Made by a program: the position numbers and the translations under genes. Shown piece by piece: positions 8,572 through 15,901 of a stretch of DNA of 41,910 nucleotides. Origin of the DNA: Alphaproteobacteria bacterium (lineage in GTDB: Bacteria > Pseudomonadota > Alphaproteobacteria > Puniceispirillales > Puniceispirillaceae); the NCBI GenBank assembly GCA_009920665.1, contig RFZL01000017.1:1-41910 (forward strand). Direction: 5' to 3'. The notes below the pieces were generated by a model, which saw only the letters and a program-made list of their open reading frames with translations, did no database searches and had not been told where the DNA came from. Numbering within the stretch: the stretch's first letter is position 1; each line of letters starts with the position of its first letter.

Positions 8572-8921
8572 GACGGTACTCTCTATACAATAGATAGATA
8601 TTTATAAAGGAAAGGATGGATTTGTAGGCCTTGTGGAAAAGCCATATTTCACTTTTATCCCTGACTTATCCCCATTTCTGGCAACAGGACCGATAGCGTT
8701 TGGCCAAGTCTGATCGGCGCTTTGTGGAACGATCCCCACAATTCGCCTGGTAACAGGGCAATGTAATCCGCACGGGGATGGAATCTGTCTTTGCCCCCGT
8801 TTATGCACAGGCTGCCCCCGGCATTCATGTTTCATCCCCAACAGCCGGCAACTGACTCACATCAAATCCCCAGCACGTGAAAACCCGTGACAGCCCTGAC
8901 CGGACACCCTAATTTTACCAC
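8572..8921. other. oriC: Probable chromosomal replication origin (oriC)
   Basis: A 350-bp gene-free stretch between divergent hemE and the PEP synthase/PPDK regulator, the location of the origin in Caulobacter and Rickettsia. Bases 8581-8610 are about 77% AT, a candidate unwinding element. DnaA-box-like 9-mers are TGTGGAAAA (8632-8640, reverse sense, one mismatch), TTATCCCTG (8655-8663), TTATCCCCA (8666-8674, one mismatch) and TTATGCACA (8801-8809, fits TTATNCACA). A GANTC site is at 8854-8858. Transcription is away from it on both sides, and parS sites lie 3.2 and 6.9 kb away. No TTAA-N7-TTAA CtrA sites were found. Inferred from position and motifs, not from measured replication. Confidence 0.82.
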
Positions 8922-9746
8922 ATGAATGACGCGACCCTGCATATCCATCTGGTGTCTGATTCCACAGGCGAGACCGTGCATCAGATCACCCGCGCCTGCG
9001 TTGCCCAGTTTTCGAATGTGCGGACGACAGAACATGTGTGGACACTTGTCCGCAGCCACAATCATGTCGACGCTGTGTTCGCCGGTGTCGACCGCAATCC
9101 GGGCGTGCTGTTGATGAGCGTTGTCGACGAGGATCTGCGTGCCGAGTTTGAGCGTCGCTGCACCGAGCGTGGCATCCCGCATGTGTCGGTGCTTGATCCT
9201 GTCGTCGATCTGCTTGGGCGGATCCTTGGCAAGCCGATGCGCAATCGCCCCGGTGGCCAGCGTCAGCTCGACACCGCCTATTTCGACCGGATGGCGGCGG
9301 TCGATTTCGCCGTCCGTCACGATGACGGGCTGAACATGGCCGAACTTCATGACGCAGACATCCTGCTTGTCGGGGTTTCGAGAACATCGAAGACACCGAC
9401 ATCGATGTATCTGGCGCATCGCGGCTACAAGGTGGCAAATTACGCGCTGGTCCCGGGCGTTCCCTTTCCGGCACATTATATTGACAGACTGAAGCTGTTT
9501 GTTGTTGGACTCACCAATGACCCGAAACGCCTCAGCGTTGTCCGCAAGACCCGCCAGATCGCACAATCGGATGAAAGCAATGTCACCTATACCGACCTCG
9601 AGCGGATCACCGAGGAGGTGCGTGACGCGCGCCGTCTTTTTGCTCGAAACCAATGGCCGGTGATCGATGTCACCAGACGTTCGGTCGAGGAAACCGCCGC
9701 GGCCGTCATCCAGCTTCATACCAACTGGCAGGAAGAAAATTCGTGA
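8922..9746 (+). CDS. ppsR: PEP synthase / pyruvate phosphate dikinase regulatory kinase-pyrophosphorylase (DUF299)
   Basis: A 274-residue bifunctional regulator that inactivates PEP synthase or PPDK by ADP-dependent phosphorylation and reactivates it by phosphorolysis. The start carries the conserved LVSDSTGET (10-18). The P-loop-like GVSRTSKT is at 151-158, followed by TPTSMYLAHRGYKVANYALVPG. I cannot tell from sequence whether the target is PEP synthase or PPDK. It is the first gene on the right arm of the proposed origin, and its TGA overlaps the GTG of maf. Confidence 0.93.
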   Translation: MNDATLHIHLVSDSTGETVHQITRACVAQFSNVRTTEHVWTLVRSHNHVDAVFAGVDRNPGVLLMSVVDEDLRAEFERRCTERGIPHVSVLDPVVDLLGRILGKPMRNRPGGQRQLDTAYFDRMAAVDFAVRHDDGLNMAELHDADILLVGVSRTSKTPTSMYLAHRGYKVANYALVPGVPFPAHYIDRLKLFVVGLTNDPKRLSVVRKTRQIAQSDESNVTYTDLERITEEVRDARRLFARNQWPVIDVTRRSVEETAAAVIQLHTNWQEENS

Positions 9747-10498
9747 CCGCGGAATTCGTACCCACGGAATTCGCGGCCGGGGCCGCCCCCGCCGAAGATA
9801 TGCCCGCCGTCATGTTGCCGGCCGGCCCGCTGCTGCTGGCATCGGCCAGCATGACGCGTCGACGCCTGCTTGAACGCGCCGGGTTCGAGATTGCCATCTG
9901 CGCGGCGCCGGTTGATGAACAGGCTATTCGCGGAAGCTGCGCCGAACAGGGCATTTCGCCGGGTGATGTGGCGGTCATTCTTGCCGAATTGAAGGCGCAG
10001 GCCGCCCTGGCCCGCGCGCCATCACAAATTCCATCCTATACAGGGCCCCCGTCATCTGGCGGCGCCACACCGGGCCAATTCCTTCTCGCCGCGGATCAGA
10101 TATTGGAGATTGACGGCGAGATGCTTGGCAAGCCTGCTGATCACGGCGTTGCCGCGCACCAGCTCATGCGCCTGCAGGGGAAGACGCATCATCTCCACAC
10201 CGCGGCGGTGATCATGCGCGATGGCGTGCGGATCTGGCACCATCTTGGCGTCAACGAGATGGTGATGCGGCCACTTTCGGAAGCCGAGATCGAGGTTTAT
10301 CTCGCCCGGCTTGGCGAAGCTGCACTCTGGAGCCCCGGAAGCTACCAGATCGAATCCATCGGCATGCATCTATTCTCTCGCATTGGTGGTTGTCACTACA
10401 GCATTCTGGGCCTGCCACTCCTGGAAATCACCGCCTTCCTCCGTGAACATGGGCTCCGCTTGACGCCGACCGATCCGCCCGCGGGTGACCGGCCATGA
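9743..10498 (+). CDS. maf: Maf-like nucleotide pyrophosphatase
   Basis: Member of the Maf family, which hydrolyses non-canonical or UTP/dTTP-type nucleoside triphosphates. The phosphate-contact motif LLASASMTRRRLL is at about 31-43, followed by LAADQILEIDG and GSYQIESIG. I chose the GTG at 9743, which overlaps the upstream stop as GTGA and follows a GGAAGA site. ATG 9800 is an alternative that removes the unconserved first 19 residues. Compared with typical Maf (about 190-200 aa) it has an N-terminal extension and a proline/glycine-rich insertion after residue 91. Ends in ATGA overlap with coaE. Confidence 0.85.
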   Translation: MTAEFVPTEFAAGAAPAEDMPAVMLPAGPLLLASASMTRRRLLERAGFEIAICAAPVDEQAIRGSCAEQGISPGDVAVILAELKAQAALARAPSQIPSYTGPPSSGGATPGQFLLAADQILEIDGEMLGKPADHGVAAHQLMRLQGKTHHLHTAAVIMRDGVRIWHHLGVNEMVMRPLSEAEIEVYLARLGEAALWSPGSYQIESIGMHLFSRIGGCHYSILGLPLLEITAFLREHGLRLTPTDPPAGDRP

Positions 10499-11127
10499 TC
10501 ATCATCGGACTGACAGGCGGGATTGCCTCCGGAAAATCCACCACGGCAACCATGTTCGGCGAGCGGGATATCCCGCTCCATGATGCCGATGCGGCGGTTC
10601 ATGAACTGATGGGTCCGGGTGGTGCGGCTGTCGACAGTGTGGTGGCGGCGTTCGGATGTGACGTGCTGGCACCTGACGGGTCAATCGACCGCCAGCGGCT
10701 TGGCAGTAAGGTGTTTGCCAGCCCGGACCAGCGACAATTGCTGGAATCCATCATCCACCCGCTTGTCGCGGCGGCGCGCGACAGCTTTCTTGCCAGCAAC
10801 CACAAGGCAGGCGCTCCGCTCGTTGGTCTCGATATCCCGCTGCTGTTCGAGACCGGCGGTGAGGCGATATGTGACTTTGTCATTCTGTGCAGCGTCGATC
10901 CGGATATCCAGAAACAGCGGGCACTGTCCCGGCCCGGCATGACACCGGACAAGCTTGACGCCATCCTGCAAAGCCAGATGCCGCTGGCGACGAAACGCGC
11001 CATGGCCGATGCCGTGATCGAAACGGATCATGGTCTTGATGCGGCTCGAAGATCGCTTCAGGCCATTCTTGACGGACCGGTGCGAGAGCTTGTTGAAACC
11101 GAAACACGGGGTGGGCGCGATGCGTGA
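10495..11127 (+). CDS. coaE: Dephospho-CoA kinase
   Basis: A 210-residue kinase performing the last step of coenzyme A synthesis: ATP-dependent phosphorylation of the ribose 3'-OH of dephospho-CoA. The P-loop GGIASGKST is at 8-16; HDADAAVHEL and the HPLV and DIPLLFE blocks are characteristic. It overlaps maf by 4 bp and dnaQ by 8 bp. In many alphaproteobacteria aroE sits between maf and coaE; it is absent here. Confidence 0.95.
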   Translation: MIIIGLTGGIASGKSTTATMFGERDIPLHDADAAVHELMGPGGAAVDSVVAAFGCDVLAPDGSIDRQRLGSKVFASPDQRQLLESIIHPLVAAARDSFLASNHKAGAPLVGLDIPLLFETGGEAICDFVILCSVDPDIQKQRALSRPGMTPDKLDAILQSQMPLATKRAMADAVIETDHGLDAARRSLQAILDGPVRELVETETRGGRDA

Positions 11128-11821
11128 AATTGTTCTCGATACGGAAACTACGGGCATCGATCCGGTGGCCGGCCATCGCATCATCGAGATCGGTGCGCTC
11201 GAACTCCATAACCAGACACCGACGGGCGAGCGGTTTCATGTCTATATCAACCCGGAACGTGAAATCGATGCCGGTGCGGTCAATATTCATGGGCTGACGC
11301 AGGAATTCCTGTCCGACAAACCGGTCTTTGCCGATGTTGTGGGCGGATTCATGGATTTCATCGGCGCGTCACAGCTGGTGATCCACAACGCCCCGTTCGA
11401 TATGGGTTTCATCAATGCCGAACTGGTCCGTCTCGGCATGGCGGCCTTGCCGATGGAGCGCGCTGTTGACACGCTGGCCATGGCACGCCGCAAATTCCCT
11501 GGCGCGCAGGCGAGCCTTGACGCGCTGTGCCGCCGTTTCGAGGTCGACAACAGCCATCGCGATCTTCATGGCGCACTTGTCGATGCCGATCTTCTGGCCA
11601 CTGTCTATATCGAACTTCTTGGTGGACGGCAGCGAAACCTGTCGCTGGAGACTGAAAAAACCCGGCCCGCCGCCATTGCGGTGGCGGACACCGGCGCACC
11701 TGCTTTCACACTGAATGCTGATCCGTCGAAATTCGACCGGCCCCACGCCCCGAGTGACGATGAGCTGGCGGCGCACCGGACGCTTCTCAAGCGCATCAAG
11801 GATCCGATCTGGGACCGGTGA
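11120..11821 (+). CDS. dnaQ: DNA polymerase III epsilon subunit (3'-5' proofreading exonuclease)
   Basis: Proofreading subunit of the replicative polymerase, about 233 residues from ATG 11120. The DEDDh exonuclease motifs are all visible: LDTETTGIDP with Asp7 and Glu9 (Exo I), HNAPFDMGFINAEL (Exo II), and HRDLHGALVDADLLA (Exo III). A longer upstream reading is an overlap inside coaE; MREIVLDTETTG is the family start. A variable linker follows and the last about 30 residues resemble the tail that binds the alpha subunit. Confidence 0.95.
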   Translation: MREIVLDTETTGIDPVAGHRIIEIGALELHNQTPTGERFHVYINPEREIDAGAVNIHGLTQEFLSDKPVFADVVGGFMDFIGASQLVIHNAPFDMGFINAELVRLGMAALPMERAVDTLAMARRKFPGAQASLDALCRRFEVDNSHRDLHGALVDADLLATVYIELLGGRQRNLSLETEKTRPAAIAVADTGAPAFTLNADPSKFDRPHAPSDDELAAHRTLLKRIKDPIWDR

Positions 11822-11892
11822 GACCCGCCGCTTGGGCCGACCGGTTGGCCTCGTCAATTGAAGTCGTCAGTTGACCTTATCCATCGACAAGG

Positions 11893-12405
11893 TCAGGCCT
11901 CGCCATCGGCCTCGCTTGCCGCCAGCGCTTCTTTCTGGCGCTCGATATTGGACTGATAGACAGCGACGAAATCAATTGGCTGGATGCTCAGCGGCATGAA
12001 ACCACCATCGCGTGTCATGTCCGAAATGATGGCGCGCGCAAAGGGGAACATCAGGCGCGGCGCCTCGATCATGATCAGCGGATTGAGATCATCGCGCGAT
12101 GCCCCGGGTGCCGACACGATGGCGGCATAGGTCAGTTCCGCCAGAAACAGTGCCTTGTCATCGGTTTTGGCGTTGGCGGACAGTGACAGGACCACCTCAT
12201 ACTGTTCGCTGTTCAACCCGCGCGCGCCGACATTGACGCCGATCTGCACATCGGGCTGTTGTGGCGGGTCGATCAGGATGTCGGGCGCATTCGGATTCTC
12301 GAAGGACAGATCCTTGATATATTGCGCATGAACGACAATCTGCCGGCCTGCAGCTTCTGCCTGCCCGTTGCCCTCACCCTGTGTCTCGGTGCTGTTCTCC
12401 GCCAT
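11893..12405 (-). CDS. secB: Protein-export chaperone SecB
   Basis: A 170-residue tetrameric chaperone that keeps preproteins unfolded and passes them to SecA. Signature stretches are HAQYIKDLSFENPNAP, the ITYAAIV-like region and EAPRLMFPFARAIISD, followed by GGFMPLSIQPIDF. The acidic N- and C-terminal tails are typical. It is transcribed toward dnaQ, with a 71-bp convergent gap that has only weak hairpins. Confidence 0.96.
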   Translation of the reverse strand: MAENSTETQGEGNGQAEAAGRQIVVHAQYIKDLSFENPNAPDILIDPPQQPDVQIGVNVGARGLNSEQYEVVLSLSANAKTDDKALFLAELTYAAIVSAPGASRDDLNPLIMIEAPRLMFPFARAIISDMTRDGGFMPLSIQPIDFVAVYQSNIERQKEALAASEADGEA

Positions 12406-12498
12406 GCTCTGGCCCCTTTCCTGTTCTCCGGCCCGCTGGCGCCGCCAGCCCGGGATTCATTTGAAGACGCCGCGATAGCACGCCCGGGGTCGGTGCGA

Positions 12499-13047
12499 CT
12501 AGTCTTTCCTGTCAATCGGCTTGCGATCGGTCGGCCGTTCCTCGAAGTCGCCTTCGATGATGTCGCCCGTCTCGTCGCCCATCTTGGTACCCATCCCGGC
12601 GTCTCTTGATGGCGGGCGCCGGTTGCCTGGCCGATGGCCAAACGACATCCCGCTGGCAAACGGCATTCCTCCCCCCATCATGACACTGCGACGCGCCGAA
12701 ATCCGTTTCAGGATTAGCGCGCCCATCACCGTGCGGATGCCCGGAAGAAACAGCAGCAGCCCGATGGCGTCCGTCAGATAGCCCGGGATCAGCATCAGCA
12801 CCGCGCCGACCAGAATCGACATACCACCGGCAAGCGAGGCGACAGGCGCCTCGCCGCGGGCCAATTGCGCCTGTAGCGATTCGGTGATTCGCCGCCCCTG
12901 TGATCGCAGAAGCGAGATTCCGATCATCCCGGTGACGAAAATGCCGATCAGCGTCAGCAACACACCGGCAGCGCTGCCGAGTGCGACAAACACCTCGATT
13001 TCGGCCCATATCCAGAGGATGAACCCGATTAGATAGACAATTGGCAC
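12499..13047 (-). CDS. fxsA: FxsA-family membrane protein
   Basis: A 182-residue inner-membrane protein with about four hydrophobic segments in the first 110 residues and a hydrophilic, disordered, Gly/Arg/Asp-rich tail. EIEVFVALGSAAG, the TLIGIFVTGMIGISLLRSQG stretch and LMLIPGYLTDAIGLLLFLP are the family pattern. In E. coli FxsA relieves F-plasmid exclusion of phage T7; its normal role is unclear. It is divergent from the Tim44-like gene and 93 bp upstream of secB, the standard alphaproteobacterial order. Confidence 0.9.
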   Translation of the reverse strand: MPIVYLIGFILWIWAEIEVFVALGSAAGVLLTLIGIFVTGMIGISLLRSQGRRITESLQAQLARGEAPVASLAGGMSILVGAVLMLIPGYLTDAIGLLLFLPGIRTVMGALILKRISARRSVMMGGGMPFASGMSFGHRPGNRRPPSRDAGMGTKMGDETGDIIEGDFEERPTDRKPIDRKD

Positions 13048-13088
13048 TGTTATTCCGTTCGATTCAGGAAAAAATTACCATCAGCAGC

Positions 13089-13116
13089 TTGCTGGATTCT
13101 CAAGGCAACATATGTA
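13089..13116 (+). promoter_or_regulatory. Possible sigma-70 promoter for the Tim44-like gene
   Basis: TTGCTG (13089-13094), a 16-bp spacer and TATGTA (13111-13116) lie in the fxsA/Tim44 divergent gap, about 65 bp before the GTG start. Both hexamers deviate from consensus; the call is tentative. Confidence 0.3.
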
Positions 13117-13180
13117 TCCTATATTCCTGCATTGTAAGAGGCTTTGCAGAGAACACCAAATCATCCCGCTGGGGGATCCC

Positions 13181-13813
13181 GTGCCTTTCATTGATATCAT
13201 CATTTTCGCCGTGATAGCCGTCCTGCTGGTGCTGCGCCTGCGCTCCGTTCTGGGGCAGCGTACCGGTTATGACAAACAGCCCTCACGCCGCGAGCAGATG
13301 GATAACGGGTCGGCCGAGGTTATTTCCATTGATTCGGGCAGGCGCTCCGATGCCGGTGACGGCCATGGGCTCGCCGCCCTGAAGAAGGCGGACCGGCAAT
13401 TCTCGGAGAAACAGTTTCTCAATGGCGCCGCCGGCGCGTTCGAGATGATTCTGTCCGCCTATGCAGAGGGTGACCTTGCGAAGCTGAAGCGCCTTCTCAG
13501 CTATGATCTGTTGCAGAGCTTCACACAGTCGATCCAGCAACGTTCATCGGATGGCGAAACACTGAACATCTCGCTTGATGAGCTGCGCGACCTGCGGATC
13601 ATTGATGCCAAGGTGTTCGACAATATCGCCTCAGTGACCGTTGAGTATCAAAGTACGCAGACCCGTACGCTGACCGATGGTGACGGCAATACCATCGAGG
13701 ATGAGGATACAGGAACGCGTGACCTGATCGATATCTGGACCTTCGAGCGTGACCTGACGCTTGATGACCCGAACTGGAAGCTGGCCGAAACCGAAACACC
13801 CGACGGGGAGTGA
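13181..13813 (+). CDS. Tim44-like domain protein (TimA)
   Basis: About 210 residues from GTG 13181, preceded by GGGGG at 13171-13175. An N-terminal membrane helix (FIDIIIFAVIAVLLVLRL) is followed by a charged linker and a C-terminal Tim44-like domain from LKKADRQFSEKQFLNGAAGAFE to the end. This family is the bacterial relative of the mitochondrial import component Tim44. In alphaproteobacteria it is a membrane-anchored periplasmic or peripheral protein of uncertain role. It usually precedes mltA and smr; here smr follows directly. Confidence 0.85.
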   Translation: MPFIDIIIFAVIAVLLVLRLRSVLGQRTGYDKQPSRREQMDNGSAEVISIDSGRRSDAGDGHGLAALKKADRQFSEKQFLNGAAGAFEMILSAYAEGDLAKLKRLLSYDLLQSFTQSIQQRSSDGETLNISLDELRDLRIIDAKVFDNIASVTVEYQSTQTRTLTDGDGNTIEDEDTGTRDLIDIWTFERDLTLDDPNWKLAETETPDGE

Positions 13814-13843
13814 CGCCCCGGCCGGGTTGTCGTGACTGGGGAC

Positions 13844-14398
13844 ATGACCAAACATCGTGACAATCAGACCGATGATGATGCCACTGTCTGGAAACGTCTG
13901 ACAGACGGTGTGAAGCCCTATCGTCCCGACCCGCCCGCACCTGTCCGCCCGAAAGTATCGCCGCCGGCCCCGCGCCGCGCCAGGACCGCGGTACCTGCGG
14001 CGCGATCGATCCCCGTCACATCACCGGCAAGAAACCCCGACCCGGTTGATCTTCGCGCCGGCGAACATGCAGGGATCGACAAATCGACACGCCGCCGGCT
14101 TGCCCAGGGCCAGCTGGCGATCGAATCCCGTCTCGATCTTCACGGGATGACCGCCGCACAGGCCGAACGACGCCTCTCCACCTTCATCGATTCCGCCGCC
14201 AGACTGGATCAGCGATGCGTTCTGGTGATCACTGGCAAGGGTGTTGAGGGCAACGGTGTTTTGCGCCGTCTGGTGCCGCAATGGTTGAAGGCGCCGCCGC
14301 TGGCACCGCGCGTGCTGGCAATTTCCGCGGCCCGCCCGGCTGATGGCGGTGACGGCGCGCTTTACGTTCTGCTTCGCCGCCGCCGGCAGTCACCATGA
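13844..14398 (+). CDS. Smr-domain protein
   Basis: About 184 residues. A proline/arginine-rich disordered first half leads to a C-terminal Smr (MutS2-related) domain with LDLHGMTAAQAE and VLVITGKGVEG, the LDLHG and GKG signatures. Smr domains are associated with nuclease activity in RNA or DNA metabolism; the substrate here is unknown. Start ATG 13844 chosen; GTG 13832 is an alternative with a slightly better spaced G-rich site. Overlaps the next gene by ATGA. Confidence 0.87.
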   Translation: MTKHRDNQTDDDATVWKRLTDGVKPYRPDPPAPVRPKVSPPAPRRARTAVPAARSIPVTSPARNPDPVDLRAGEHAGIDKSTRRRLAQGQLAIESRLDLHGMTAAQAERRLSTFIDSAARLDQRCVLVITGKGVEGNGVLRRLVPQWLKAPPLAPRVLAISAARPADGGDGALYVLLRRRRQSP

Positions 14399-14766
14399 CC
14401 CCGTTTGGTGAAAGAATGCGCGAACTTCGTGCCGCCCGCGGCCTGACGCAGCAGCAGCAGGCGGACCAGCTTGGCGTGTCCAAGGCCTATATATCGGCGC
14501 TGGAGACCGGTGCGCGTGGCCGTCCGTCGGCACCTTTCGTCGATCAGATATGCGCATGGCTCGGGCTGATCTGGGATGATGCCGAGGAGCTGAAGGCGCT
14601 TGCCGTGATGTCACACCCGAAGCCCGTTATAGATGCCAGCCGCTCGCACGCCGCCGCGGTCGAGCTTGCCAATCTTGTTGCCACACATATCGGTTCGCTT
14701 GATGCTGCGGCCTGTCGGCGCCTGATCACCGCGCTAGAGGATGAAGTGCAAAAACCTGGCCGGTAG
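14395..14766 (+). CDS. XRE-family helix-turn-helix regulator
   Basis: A 123-residue protein with an N-terminal helix-turn-helix (FGERMRELRAARGLTQQQQADQLGVSKAYISALETG, about 4-38). A C-terminal helical region is of unknown function. It is translationally coupled to smr (ATGA), an arrangement I recall as common downstream of smr in alphaproteobacteria. Target genes are unknown; a perfect inverted repeat 77 bp downstream could be a terminator or its operator. Confidence 0.88.
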   Translation: MTPFGERMRELRAARGLTQQQQADQLGVSKAYISALETGARGRPSAPFVDQICAWLGLIWDDAEELKALAVMSHPKPVIDASRSHAAAVELANLVATHIGSLDAAACRRLITALEDEVQKPGR

Positions 14767-14842
14767 CGGCAGGGTCGGCAGCGCACGGCGCCGGAACAGA
14801 TGGCTTTTGTGGTCGGGTATCTTGTGTTAGGACAGCGCCAAC

Positions 14843-14862
14843 AGTGACGGATGTCCGTCACT
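14843..14862 (+). terminator. Perfect inverted repeat, probable terminator (or operator)
   Basis: AGTGACGGA-TG-TCCGTCACT gives two perfect 9-bp arms separated by 2 bp, followed by CCCCTTTT. A stem of about 8 bp with a 4-nt loop and a short T-run fits a weak intrinsic terminator of the smr-XRE unit. The high symmetry also fits a dimeric regulator site. It contains the GTG at 14844, which argues against that codon as the start of the next gene. Confidence 0.55.
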
Positions 14863-14894
14863 CCCCTTTTCACCTGCCGAGGCCGCCACGTCAG

Positions 14895-15440
14895 ATGACA
14901 CCAAGGAAACTGTCCTCACATGTGCCCCGCATTTCGGTTGAAAGCCCGTCGCGGCTCAGCAGCGTCGATATCGACGAGCTGTGCGATGCGGCCGAGGGCG
15001 CCATTCTGTCGGGCGGTGGTTTCGGTTGGCTGACGCCGCCGCCACGTTCGGTGATGGAGGATTACTGGCGCGGTGTGCAGATGATCCCGGAACGCCACCT
15101 CATCGTCGCCAGGCTTGACAAGGTCATTGCCGGATCATGCCAGATTGTCAGCCCCCCCCGCAATAACGAGGCGCAGGCCTTCATGTGTCAGTTGACAACA
15201 TTCTTCGTCGCCCCCTGGGCGCGTGGCCATGGTCTGGCGCAGATGATTGTCGCCGAGGCCGAGGCGCTGGCGAAATCCAAGGGCTTCACGATGATCAGCC
15301 TTGATGTCCGCTCGACACAGGACCGCGCCATCCAGTCTTTCGAGGCCCGCGGATTTGTCCGCTATGCGGTGAACGATTATTATGCCCGCGTGGGCAATGA
15401 TTATGTGCCCGGTTTCTATTACCACAAGGAGCTGAGGTGA
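14895..15440 (+). CDS. GNAT-family N-acetyltransferase
   Basis: About 181 residues from ATG 14895. The acetyl-CoA binding region is visible in TTFFVAPWARGHGLAQMIVAEAEALAKSKGF, with the RGHGLA loop of motif A. DVRSTQDRAIQSFEARGFVRYAV is the usual C-terminal half. The substrate cannot be told from sequence. A GTG at 14844 would lengthen it, but that codon is inside a perfect hairpin. The stop overlaps the HIT gene start (TGATG). Confidence 0.85.
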   Translation: MTPRKLSSHVPRISVESPSRLSSVDIDELCDAAEGAILSGGGFGWLTPPPRSVMEDYWRGVQMIPERHLIVARLDKVIAGSCQIVSPPRNNEAQAFMCQLTTFFVAPWARGHGLAQMIVAEAEALAKSKGFTMISLDVRSTQDRAIQSFEARGFVRYAVNDYYARVGNDYVPGFYYHKELR

Positions 15441-15820
15441 TGGCCGATCACGACCAGACAGCCTATGATGACCAGAATGTGTTCGCCAGGATCCTGCGCG
15501 GCGAAATTCCCTGTAACAAGGTTGCCGAGGACGAGCACACCCTTGCCTTTGCCGACATCAACCCGGCACGCGCCGTTCATGTGCTGGTCATACCCAAAGG
15601 CGCCTATGTCGACTGGCGGGATTTCGCCGCCAACGCCGTGGCCGAGGAACAGGCTGCCTTCACCCGCATGATTGCGCATGTCGCCGAGGTGACGGGCATT
15701 GCCGAAACCGGATTCCGCGTGATTTCGAATATCGGCGTCAATGGACATCAGGAGGTGCCGCATCTCCATATGCATGTCCTTGGTGGTGAACCGGTCGGGC
15801 GCATGGTGGATCGCGGCTAA
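15440..15820 (+). CDS. HIT-family (histidine triad) nucleotide-binding protein
   Basis: A 126-residue HINT-type phosphoramidase/nucleotide hydrolase. It starts with the typical YDDQNVFARILRGEIPCNKV and carries the histidine triad HLHMHVLGG near the C-terminus, after the SNIGVNGHQEVP loop. Such proteins remove aminoacyl or amino groups from AMP adducts. AGGAG at 15427-15431 supports ATG 15440; an adjacent in-frame GTG at 15437 would add one residue. Coupled to the GNAT gene; no functional link is evident. Confidence 0.92.
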   Translation: MADHDQTAYDDQNVFARILRGEIPCNKVAEDEHTLAFADINPARAVHVLVIPKGAYVDWRDFAANAVAEEQAAFTRMIAHVAEVTGIAETGFRVISNIGVNGHQEVPHLHMHVLGGEPVGRMVDRG

Positions 15821-15901
15821 ATATCAGAAAAATCTAATAATCTTGCAGGTTTGCCGGCCACTGGCCATCATGGCTGATCCATAGGTATGGGATCGCACGC
15901 C

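Noticed and set aside
8872-8885. CACGTGAAAA at the right end of oriC, resembling half of parS
   Set aside because: Only one arm fits; the left arm does not match TGTTT, so it is not called a parS site.
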